DNA of 64,000 bases from positions 62,001 through 126,000 of the forward strand of contig CAWBGY010000008.1 in the NCBI GenBank assembly GCA_963788505.1, read 5' to 3'. A program made the position numbers and the translations under genes. A model generated the notes under the pieces. The model was not told the DNA's origin. It saw nothing but the letters and a program-made list of their open reading frames with translations, and searched no databases. Each line of letters starts with the position of its first letter. Position 1 is the first letter of the stretch. This stretch comes from JAIQFF01 sp963788505 (GTDB lineage: Bacteria; Acidobacteriota; Terriglobia; Terriglobales; Acidobacteriaceae). Positions 55,244 through 63,544 of this stretch are shown in pieces.

Positions 55244-56074
55244 TTAGCTGTTCTTAGCACGATCATGAAACTTGAGGAGTCGTTGAAGAGTGCCATCTTC
55301 CAGCCTTTTAGGACAGTCGACCGGCAACTTGAGTCGCCCGCGAACGCTTGAAGCGAGAGATTCTGAACCAAACGGATAGAACTGAAATTTCATTAGTAAC
55401 GCAAAACCACCTCTTTTGAACAACTCGTAGATATAGGATTTTGGCATCCAGCGGGCGATGAACAAGGGTCTCAGGTGAAGGGCTTCACACATCCTTAGCT
55501 TGGTGTAGAGCTCATCCTGTGAAATGTACGACAACCGATTCTTGATCTCGGTGCCATAGAGAACGCCATCCTTTTCGAAGATGCGATCCAGATTGTGTTT
55601 TGTCTCGGTCCATTGACGACCCCCAAACCGATTTGCGTCGCGAGCTTTGGGTAGAAAACCAACGCTCGGCAAGCCAGCGTCGACCAGTAGTTCACCCTGA
55701 TTACCGAGGGCGCGGGTAAAAGTGGGCTCAGAGAATTGTTCGACGAGCTTTCTGATTTCCGCAGCCTTTCGCCTCCAATATCTGTTCTTAATGTGAAAAT
55801 AAAATCGGATACGGCCTACTTCTTTAAGAACCTCAAGGCTGCTGCCAACTTTGCGGGCATCGCGTAGCTGGGCTAGAGCTTTGGTCGTGATCCAATGGAA
55901 GTAATCACCTTCGAAGATTACCTCGAGTTGCATCTCGTAGAAGACTTCGCCAGGGTTTCCGTCGATAAATCCCAGCACCTTGACAGCAGCTTCATCGACT
56001 TTTGGGTCATGGCGGGGTTCCGACTCAGTGGCATCAAAGTCCGGCTCAGGCCAATCATCAAAGACATCGTCCAC
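55244..56074 (-). CDS. Putative PD-(D/E)xK nuclease-like protein
   Basis: The 276-residue protein has an acidic N terminus and a possible winged-helix region (about residues 35-110). A region then resembles the restriction-endonuclease fold: GNQGELLVD (glutamate helix), HNLDRIFEKDG (Asp) and GTEIKNRL (E-x-K), the order of a PD-(D/E)xK active site. No methyltransferase partner lies nearby. Its DNA looks AT-richer than its neighbours, hinting at transfer. It could be a restriction-like or DNA-repair nuclease; neither is proven. Confidence 0.5.
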   Translation of the reverse strand: MDDVFDDWPEPDFDATESEPRHDPKVDEAAVKVLGFIDGNPGEVFYEMQLEVIFEGDYFHWITTKALAQLRDARKVGSSLEVLKEVGRIRFYFHIKNRYWRRKAAEIRKLVEQFSEPTFTRALGNQGELLVDAGLPSVGFLPKARDANRFGGRQWTETKHNLDRIFEKDGVLYGTEIKNRLSYISQDELYTKLRMCEALHLRPLFIARWMPKSYIYELFKRGGFALLMKFQFYPFGSESLASSVRGRLKLPVDCPKRLEDGTLQRLLKFHDRAKNS

Positions 56075-56192
56075 TTGGCGTGAAGGCCTCCGTTCATGAG
56101 CTCGGACCTGGTTTGTATCGATTGTGTCATGACAAACCGCATCATGGCGATTAGATAAAAAGGTTCTCGGAAGCTAAAGCGAGACGAGTACG

Positions 56193-58325
56193 TTACTTGC
56201 TGGTCGTCGCCGCCACCGACCACGCCTTCCCATCAAAGTAAGAAGGCAGTTCCAACCCAAACAATTTCATCACCGTCGGCGCGACATCCACGATCGCAGG
56301 CTTCTCAATCGCAATCTTGCGATTGGAAAACAGCACACCCGGTACCAGCCGCGGGTCCACACAGTGATCGCCGCTCCAGGCTTTGAGATTGTCTTCGAAA
56401 ATTGCGGTGGTGACTTTGCCCATGACCGAATCCCAGGACGCGCGGAAGCCTTCGCCGTAGCCGACGATCAGGTCGGGGGCGTTATCGACATAGGGACCGG
56501 CGTAGACGGCATCGCAGTCGAACATCCCGCTGATGCCGACTTTGCCCGAAGCCGGATCGATCAGACCGTCGAGTTTGCTGCGCAGGTCTTCTTTTAGAGC
56601 CTCCGCTTCCGCTCCGGCTTCTACGATTCCCTCGCGTTCCCGGCCTTTGATGTTCATGTACAGCCCGTTCAGGCCCATGGTGTAGGCGCGGGTGCGCGAC
56701 CAGTCGACGTCTTCGAACCAGTCTCCGCTTTCACTTTTGCCGTCTTTCAAAACCAGGTAGCCGTTCTGATGCAGCCAGGCATTCAGGTTCATGCAGCGAT
56801 TGAATGATCTGAAGCCGTGATCGGAAATCACCAGCAGCAGGGTTTGATCGTCAATCTGCTGCATGACTCGCCCGACCAGAGTGTCCATGCGATCGTAGAG
56901 GTCCTGAATCACGCGCGGCTTCTGGTCTTGCGGGACGTCTCTTGCCGCGGGATGATCTTTATCGAGATAGCGCCAGAACATGTGCTGCACGCGATCTGTA
57001 GTATCGAAGACGCAGGCGCACAGGCCTTGCGGCGTTTTTTCCAGCGCGTCGAAGAACATGCGCTCGCGGTCTTCATGATTGCCGTAGCACTGCGCCAGAA
57101 ACGCATCGTCATCGAGCACTTCTTCGTTGAGCGCCCAGGTATCTTCCGCCAGGCCTAGCGTGGCATATGGGCCAAAAAGCTTGGCCAGATAAATGGAGTA
57201 GGTCACGGGATGAGAAATGGGCAGGTCGGGATGGCTGGGATCGATATTCACCGGCGTCACGTATACCTCAACCTCGGGCGAGATTTCTTTCAGGTAGAAG
57301 CGGCAGATGCCGCGGGCCGTGAATCCCATGCCCGCCTTGAACTTCACCGGAATCCATTCCGAGTACTCTCCCACCTTGATAGTGAAGGTTTCAGACTCGA
57401 TTTCAATCCGCGCCTGGCTGCGCTTCACATCAGGACGCAGCTTGAACTCGGCACGCAACTCGCTGCCCGTTCCCAGCGGATTGTCCGGACCGGGAACGTA
57501 GGAATGAAACCCGGCGCCGTTACGCTCGATCGGAATGCGCACGCCGCCCTCGCGGAATTTCTCGCCGCTTGCCGCTGTAGTACAGAAACAGAATGTCCCC
57601 TGGCTTCCTTTCAGGTCGGGAACGCACATGCCGGAGAGCAGCACACCGGGAAACTTCTCCGGCGGAAAAGTTACCGGAACGCGAATGACCGAGCAGAAAA
57701 CTCCAGCCTTGCCCAGCCAGTGCCAGAAAGGCGTTCCCTTGCGCAGACCTTTGACCTCGGACTTGCCCAGAGGCAGGGAATATTTGCCAATCTTCAAGTG
57801 TCGTTTGGGTTCGCTGATCTGCGCCGACGAAAGATAAGGAAGATAGTTCTTCAAATCGCGCGCCAGAAAATCGTAAATATTATGTTTGCCCGGATTTACC
57901 CCGGTTTGAAACGTTGACCACGCCACCGGAGAGATCGCGGGAAATGTGGTTCGCAGCGGCTGAAAAGTTCCGCTCTCGCGCAGTTTGGCGAGGTTCGGCA
58001 GCTTGCCTTCGCCCATGAAGCGATTGGCCAACTCGGGATCCATGCCGTCGAACCCCACAATCACCACGCGCTTCACCTGTGCCTTGCCGTAAGCCTTGCG
58101 GCGCCGAAACATTCGCAACAGCTGCCGAATGGGCCAGGTGACCAGCGCATAGAAGGAATAAAGAAACGCGACAAAGATGGTCCAGAAGGAAGACAGGACC
58201 GCAAATCCCGCGCCCGGGCCCGCGTACGCCTCACTGCGCAAGGGAAAGAGCAGGACCAGCCCGATGACCAGCAGCACCGCCCGGAACAAAACGGACTGTT
58301 TTTTGCGCAATGAAAACAACCTCAT
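56193..58325 (-). CDS. Membrane-anchored alkaline phosphatase-superfamily phosphodiesterase
   Basis: The 710-residue protein has two N-terminal hydrophobic segments (about residues 10-60) and then an alkaline-phosphatase-superfamily domain: VVIVGFDGMDPELANRF (metal Asp), SPVAWSTFQTG (nucleophile Thr region), SDHGFRSFNR and GDHCVDPRLVPG (metal ligands). This is the type I phosphodiesterase/nucleotide pyrophosphatase branch, which hydrolyses phosphate esters outside the cytoplasm. Its start ATG overlaps the stop of the membrane protein gene upstream (ATGA), so expression is probably coupled. Confidence 0.75.
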   Translation of the reverse strand: MRLFSLRKKQSVLFRAVLLVIGLVLLFPLRSEAYAGPGAGFAVLSSFWTIFVAFLYSFYALVTWPIRQLLRMFRRRKAYGKAQVKRVVIVGFDGMDPELANRFMGEGKLPNLAKLRESGTFQPLRTTFPAISPVAWSTFQTGVNPGKHNIYDFLARDLKNYLPYLSSAQISEPKRHLKIGKYSLPLGKSEVKGLRKGTPFWHWLGKAGVFCSVIRVPVTFPPEKFPGVLLSGMCVPDLKGSQGTFCFCTTAASGEKFREGGVRIPIERNGAGFHSYVPGPDNPLGTGSELRAEFKLRPDVKRSQARIEIESETFTIKVGEYSEWIPVKFKAGMGFTARGICRFYLKEISPEVEVYVTPVNIDPSHPDLPISHPVTYSIYLAKLFGPYATLGLAEDTWALNEEVLDDDAFLAQCYGNHEDRERMFFDALEKTPQGLCACVFDTTDRVQHMFWRYLDKDHPAARDVPQDQKPRVIQDLYDRMDTLVGRVMQQIDDQTLLLVISDHGFRSFNRCMNLNAWLHQNGYLVLKDGKSESGDWFEDVDWSRTRAYTMGLNGLYMNIKGREREGIVEAGAEAEALKEDLRSKLDGLIDPASGKVGISGMFDCDAVYAGPYVDNAPDLIVGYGEGFRASWDSVMGKVTTAIFEDNLKAWSGDHCVDPRLVPGVLFSNRKIAIEKPAIVDVAPTVMKLFGLELPSYFDGKAWSVAATTSK

Positions 58326-59153
58326 ACTTGAATTCCCAAGACACTTTTGAAAATGAAACCGGCAATGAGTGAAGCCACAAAGAACAGGACAATCCAGTTC
58401 CATTCCATCCAGGCGAAACCGATCACGCGCGGAGCATAATTGATTGCGATCGATTGCACAGGACTATTATCCGCCAGCGCCGGCTCGCCTGAAACAAAGA
58501 TGCGCTCCCAGAAATGTCCGCGCAAGCGCACCGGCGAAATGCGGGCCAGTCCCGGCGATACCACGACCTGCTTCGAAACTGTCTGCCCGGCGGCGGCAAC
58601 ATGAATGTCGTAGCGTCCTGCGCGCCCGGCCACAACCCGCCACACGATCTCCTTGTCTTTCGGAATGTGGACCGCCGTCGCCGAGCTCGAGAGTCCCGCG
58701 GGCAATTGCAGCGAAGCGTCGTTGAATGCGTTCGGAGTCTGCGAGGCGCGCCTCCACCAGAAAAGTCTGTGCCGGCTGCAGCGGCACCCAGCCGAAATAC
58801 CTGTCCAACTGCACGATCATGAAAGTGATGGGCAGTATGGCGATCAAAAATGGAGTAAACGCCAGGCGCAGATAGCTGCCAGTGCCGCGCAGGATTCGCG
58901 CATAGGCTCGCATCACGACTGGTAACTGGTCCTGAAAAAGCCGGACGGCCAGCAGGTGCGCCTTTAATCGGTCCTTGGCCCGGCCAATCGCCTTCTGGTT
59001 GGAGGCGTAGCGAAACACGTTCACCATCAGCAGCCCGATCACGATGGAAAGCGCAAGCACCAGCAGGAGCGGAGTGTTTGCCGAGGAGCCGAAAAACGCT
59101 GCACCAGCCGGTATTGAGGATGACGCCATCGAATGATCGTTGCGCGGCAACAT
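58322..59153 (-). pseudogene. Membrane protein, reading frame changes near 58740
   Basis: Two ORFs form one gene. The first (start 59153) has a membrane segment (LLLVLALSIVIGLLMVNVF), a long amphipathic cytoplasmic helix (IGRAKDRLKAHLLAVRLFQD), and two more membrane segments (FTPFLIAILPITFMIVQL). The second, in another frame, continues a periplasmic strand-rich domain (LPAGLSSSATAVHIPKDKE) and ends in a membrane segment (WNWIVLFFVASLIAGFIF). The pattern is loosely like the EMC3/DUF106 relatives of YidC. I infer one continuous gene with a single-base error near 58735-58750; its stop overlaps the start of the phosphodiesterase. Confidence 0.65.
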
Positions 59154-59162
59154 CGACCTGCA

Positions 59163-59369
59163 CTACTCGATGTAGCCCAATCCCTGCAATCGCTTCGTCA
59201 CTTTCTCCTTGGATTCGGTCCCGCCGCCCTGATCGGGCGACAGGCGCTTCACTTCTTTCTCAATGGTGTGCAGCACAAACTCGTCGACCGAGGCGTAGCC
59301 CGAAGCCTCCGCGCACTGTTTGGCTTTCTCCAGCAACTCGCCTTCAATCTTGATCTTCTGCGAGGACAT
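59163..59369 (-). CDS. Small ribbon-helix-helix-like protein
   Basis: The 68-residue protein starts MSSQKIKIEGELLEKAKQCA, with a beta-helix-helix pattern (IKIEGELLEKAKQCAEASG, SVDEFVLHTIEKEVKRL) typical of ribbon-helix-helix DNA-binding proteins, and ends LQGLGYIE. GGAGGAG precedes the ATG. It sits between the lipoprotein phosphatase and the membrane protein gene, 9 bases before the latter, so it is probably co-transcribed. Possible autoregulator; unproven. Confidence 0.6.
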   Translation of the reverse strand: MSSQKIKIEGELLEKAKQCAEASGYASVDEFVLHTIEKEVKRLSPDQGGGTESKEKVTKRLQGLGYIE

Positions 59370-59412
59370 TTCGCACTCCTCCGGTAATCTGACGGCTGTT
59401 TTCAGTGACACG

Positions 59413-61396
59413 TCAGCGGGTGGATGAAAAAACCGAATGTCCCATCATACTGCCCGGCTGGGGAATTCCAAATTGCGCAAAGATAGTAGGCGCGATGTCA
59501 GTGAGCGCGGGATGGGCCGCGTCAATGGCGCGATTGCTCAGCAGCACGCCCGGAACCAGCGTGTAATCCATGCAATGATCGCCGCTCCAGGGATTGGTGT
59601 TGTCCTCGAAAACGTCGGCGGGGAAGTTGCCGAGAATGGTTTGCCAGCCTGCCCGATAGCCGCGGTTGTAGCCCACGATCAGATCAGGGCCCTGGTTCGC
59701 GTACGGGCCCTGATAGACGTCGCTGGCGCGATCGACTCGTGTAATCGCCGCCAGATTGTTCTGCGGATCGCGCACCGCGAGCAGTTGCTCTCTAATTTCG
59801 TCTAACAGCGAATTAGCGGCCGCCCCCGGTTCAACAATCCCCTCGCGCTCCCGACCCCGCAGATTCAGATAAAGACCGTTCAAACCCAGTCCGTAGGCGC
59901 GGGTGCGGCTCCAGTCCACATTGGCGAATGCCTCGTTCTGATCCGGGTTGGGCTCGGCCTTCAACGTGATGTAGCCATGGTTCAGCAGCCAGGTGTTCAG
60001 ATTAAACGAGCGGTTATAGGGGGCGAATCCGTGGTCAGAAAGCACCAGCAACGTTGTGCGATCGTCCATGCGCTGCATGACCTCGCCCAGTACCTGATCG
60101 ATCTGCTGATAAAAATCCGGGAGCGCTGACCCATACTGAGCCGCAAGATCGGCGTCGTATTCCGGATGTTGCGGATCAATCAGCCGCCATAGCATGTGTG
60201 AATTGAGGTCGAGGCTGGAAAAATAAAAGAAGAACACGCCGGAGTGGAACTTGGGGAACTCGGCGTCGAAAATCTGACGGTGTTCGGCCAGAACGGTACG
60301 CGACTGCTCCAGATATTCCTTGTCGTCGAGCACGCCGGCCGACCGGGCTTTCGTGTCTTCGGAAATGCCCTGCGTATAAAATTCGCCCACTTCCTCCGTC
60401 AACTCGCGAGAGTAGCTCTTTCGGCGTGGAAAGCGGCAGGGCGGGGTCGGCAGGGTCGATGTTCATCGGCGAAACATAGAGCTGAAATCGCGGATGCGCC
60501 TGCTTGAGATAAAAGCGGCAAATGCCCTTGACGTTCCCGATAAACGGAATCAATTGGAACTGGACGTGGATCCAGTCGCTCCATTCTCCTTCGCGCAACA
60601 CGAATTCCTGGTCCTGCACGGCGAACTTTGCGACTCCCTCCAGCGGGTCGATGGAAACCGTGAATGGCTCGAGTGCGGGCGGAGATCCCTTGCGGAAAGT
60701 GTTGTCCGGGCCGATCAGCTTGGCGGCCACCTGCGAGCCTTCCACGTGGACCGGAATAATCTGGCCGCCTTCCACCGCTCCCACCGCGGTCATTGGGTCG
60801 TCGGTATAAAACGAAAATGTTCCGTAGCTGCCGCGCAAGTCCGGCGTGCCCATGCCGGACAGAGTGTTTCCCTTCGCCTTGACGGGTGGAAAATTCGACG
60901 GCATGCGAAAAATTGTGTTGGGCACGCCGTAGTCGTCCAGGGTTTCCCAGAACGCTTTCCCCTGGCGAAGCTGCTCGGCCGTCCCGCCACCCAACGGAAT
61001 GACCCAGTTGCCCAAATGAATTCCGTGCTTGGGCGGTTCCACTCGCGAAGCCGAAAAATAAGGCTGCAAGGTCTTGGGATCGCGATGGATGAAGTCGAAA
61101 ATGCCGTGTCCGCCCGCATTCATGCCGGTGATCAGGTTCGACCAGGCCACCGGGCTCTGCGGCGGAATGCTGGTGGTAAGAAGACGAAACGATCCCTTCT
61201 GGGCCAAAGCGGAAAAGTTCGGCATCTTGCCCTCGGCCATGTACTTTTTCAGCAGTTGTGGGTCCATGCCGTCGATGCCAAGAATAATGAGCTTTTGATC
61301 GCCCTGCCATTTTCGCGGTTGGCAGGAAAGTAGGAGGCCAACCGTAGAACACACCAGCAGGAAGAGGCCCAGGCTCCGGATTCGTAGAAAGCGCAA
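59413..61396 (-). CDS. Alkaline phosphatase-superfamily lipoprotein, frame changes near 60414
   Basis: This protein is a paralogue of the one at 56193, with a lipoprotein signal (LGLFLLVCSTVGLLLSC) in place of membrane helices. The first frame (61396 to about 60414) carries IILGIDGMDPQLLKKY, SPVAWSNLITG and TKPKELLS-like linkers; the second (from YSRELTEEVGEFY) carries SDHGFAPYNRS, GDHCMDYTLVPG and the C terminus. They join where one extra base lies near 60414 (GAGCTACTC). All catalytic motifs are present, so the protein is probably whole. Confidence 0.75.
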
Positions 61397-61508
61397 GGTA
61401 AGCTGTGATCCTCGCCTCCATGATAGTCGATGTCAGGTGGGCCCGTGTGGCCGCGGGCGACTCGCCCGCGTGCATGCAGCTTCTCGAGCCTGCGGTAGAC
61501 TGGTTATC

Positions 61509-63233
61509 ATGTTCGGGCGGATTCTCTCTGCACTCCTGTTCACTGCTCTGATCGTCGGGTACCCAGTGCCGGCGGCTGCCGCCGCCAAGCCGAATATCAT
61601 CCTCATCACGCTCGATTCCACCCGCGCCGATCGCATGGGCTTTCTCGGCGCGAAAGCAAAAATTACACCGAACCTCGATGGCATGGCCCGCCAGAGCATG
61701 ATCTTCACGCAGGCTTATTCCCAGGCGCCCCTGACGGTGGTCTCGCATGCCACCTTACTTACCGGCACCTATCCTCAGACGCACCGGGTCAGCGAGTTCG
61801 GCGCCCGGCTGGCACCGTCTCTTCCATTTGTTCCCGACCTGCTCCACGCGCGCGGATATCGCACGGCCGCGTTCGTCAGCTCCATCACGCTCGATCCCAG
61901 GAATGGATTGGCGCCCGGCTTCGATCGCGGCTTCACTTCGTATGATGCTGGTTTTCGTCCACCCGGGCCTGCCCCGGGCCGAAGCAATTCGGTGAGTCGG
62001 TCAGGAGCGCAGGTTGTCGCCCGCGCCAACGCGTGGCTCGCCCGCAATTCCAAGGGGCCGTTCTTCCTCTGGGTGCAGCTGAACGATCCCCAGACTGCAT
62101 CCCCCACTTCCTACAACGCCGCCGTCGCCGCGGCCGACGCCGCGACAGGAAAGCTGATCGCCGCTCTGCGAAGCAGCAAGTTATACGATGATGCGCTGAT
62201 CGTGATTGCTTCCGACCACGGCCAGTCTCTCGGCGCGCATGGAGAAGAAACCCACGGGGTCTTTCTCTACGATGAAACCATCCACGTGCCCCTGATGCTG
62301 AAGTTGCCCCAGAATCAAAGCGCGGGAAAGCGTGTGACTGCCCGGGCCAGCCTGGTGGACGTTGCTCCCACCATCCTAGAAATCGCGGGCGTGCCCATTC
62401 CTTCGCAGATGCAGGGCCAGTCCTTACTGAGAATCGCGAAAGCGAACACCGATCAGGCGGCTTACTCGATCAGTGATTTTCCGCGGCGCGCATTCGGATG
62501 GAGTTCGCTGGAATCCTGGCGCGTGGGAAAGTATCTTTACATCCGCGCCCCCAAGCCGGAGCTCTACGATCTCTCGGCGGATCCGGGCGCGACCCGTAAC
62601 CTGGCGCAGACCTCCAAGGCCACACTGGAGACCATCGCCGGCCAGCTGGACGCTTTCGACCGGCGTTTCAGCGATGCGGGGAATTCTTCCGGGCCTGAGC
62701 TTACGTCCAGCGAAATGCAGAAGCTGGCGTCGCTGGGATACGTCGGCCTGCAGAAATCATCGGCTTCGGCGAGCGCGACGGCGACGGGAGTCGATCCCAA
62801 GGATGAGATCGCGGACGCGAACAAGGTCTTGTCCGCGCTGGCGCTGCTCGATGAAGGAAAGGCGGAGCGGGCGACGTCGATCCTCTCACCTTTGTTGGCT
62901 GTTGCCTCACAAATGTATCTGGCGCAGTTCGTCATGGGTGCCTCCCTGTCCCGGCAGCAAAAGTATCCCCAGGCCATTGAGTATTTGCGCCATGCGATCG
63001 AGCTGCAGCCCGACTCGACCTGGGCGCACTACGAGATGGGTTCCACCCTCCTGAAAAGCGGCGATTACAAGACTGCGGTCATCCATCTGGAAATTGCCTC
63101 CAGCCGCCTGCCTGACTTCGCCGAGGCCCACGCCCTCCTGGCCCAGGCTTACGATCATCTGGGCCGCGCCGAGGATGCCAAGCGCGAGCGCTCCAAAGCG
63201 ACTGCGGCCGCACCTGCCCCACGAAGGCCCTAA
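61509..63233 (+). CDS. Sulfatase-like hydrolase with C-terminal TPR repeats
   Basis: The 574-residue protein has a signal peptide (LFTALIVGYPVPAAAAA), a sulfatase-type domain (PNIILITLDSTRADRMGFLG, APLTVVSHATLLTG, ASDHGQSLGAHGEETHGVFLYD) and C-terminal TPR repeats (QYPQAIEYLRHAIELQPDSTW). The formylglycine motif C/S-x-P-x-R of true sulfatases is absent; Thr in PLTVVSH is at the nucleophile position, so a phosphodiesterase or phosphotransferase activity is likely. It is divergent from the lipoprotein phosphatase. Confidence 0.8.
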   Translation: MFGRILSALLFTALIVGYPVPAAAAAKPNIILITLDSTRADRMGFLGAKAKITPNLDGMARQSMIFTQAYSQAPLTVVSHATLLTGTYPQTHRVSEFGARLAPSLPFVPDLLHARGYRTAAFVSSITLDPRNGLAPGFDRGFTSYDAGFRPPGPAPGRSNSVSRSGAQVVARANAWLARNSKGPFFLWVQLNDPQTASPTSYNAAVAAADAATGKLIAALRSSKLYDDALIVIASDHGQSLGAHGEETHGVFLYDETIHVPLMLKLPQNQSAGKRVTARASLVDVAPTILEIAGVPIPSQMQGQSLLRIAKANTDQAAYSISDFPRRAFGWSSLESWRVGKYLYIRAPKPELYDLSADPGATRNLAQTSKATLETIAGQLDAFDRRFSDAGNSSGPELTSSEMQKLASLGYVGLQKSSASASATATGVDPKDEIADANKVLSALALLDEGKAERATSILSPLLAVASQMYLAQFVMGASLSRQQKYPQAIEYLRHAIELQPDSTWAHYEMGSTLLKSGDYKTAVIHLEIASSRLPDFAEAHALLAQAYDHLGRAEDAKRERSKATAAAPAPRRP

Positions 63234-63266
63234 GCCCCACCAGATCGTCGGTATCCAACCTGGTTC

Positions 63267-63294
63267 TTGAAAATAATACGATAATGTCTATTAT
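63267..63294 (+). promoter_or_regulatory. Promoter of sulfate-binding protein leader
   Basis: TTGAAA (63267-63272) and TATTAT (63289-63294) are 16 bases apart in an AT-rich stretch. The predicted start site near 63301 is just before the structured leader. Confidence 0.6.
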
Positions 63295-63306
63295 GTTAGT
63301 AGACTT

Positions 63307-63441
63307 ATGTTTTACTTTTCGCGTATACTGTTTCCCGATGGTAACCAGCCACATCTCCACGCCTTGTACGTGTACGTGCTGTCGTTGCGCATGTCGCGGA
63401 ACTCGTGGGCATGGGGATGGAATGTAGCCGAAGTAAAACAT
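63307..63441 (+). ncRNA. Structured 5' leader, candidate riboswitch or attenuator
   Basis: Ends 63307-63317 (ATGTTTTACTT) and 63431-63441 (AAGTAAAACAT) are exact complements, forming an 11-bp closing stem. Inside, CATCTCCACGCC (63352-63363) pairs with GGCATGGGGATG (63408-63419) over 12 positions with one mismatch and one G-U. Small hairpins lie in the loop (TGGTAACCA, GTACGTGTAC). GAATG (63420-63424) and CATTC (63439-63443) could pair instead of the closing stem. It does not match a riboswitch I recognise. Confidence 0.5.
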
Positions 63442-63454
63442 TCAATTTCTCAAG

Positions 63455-63491
63455 CGGCCCACGATCCTGAATCGTGGGCCGTTTGCTTTTT
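63455..63491 (+). terminator. Rho-independent terminator between leader and sulfate-binding protein gene
   Basis: CGGCCCACGAT and ATCGTGGGCCG form an 11-bp perfect stem with a 5-base loop, followed by TTTGCTTTTT. It lies 13 bases after the leader and 54 bases before the coding start, as in transcription attenuation. Confidence 0.85.
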
Positions 63492-63544
63492 ACGGCCCCG
63501 GCGCCAGGCTTGTGGTGACGCGTGAATCTTCAAAGGGGAAGGTA

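Noticed and set aside
63307..63525. 72-residue ORF in the leader before the sulfate-binding protein
   Set aside because: It spans the leader stems and the terminator, which explain the sequence better; no ribosome site and no family similarity.
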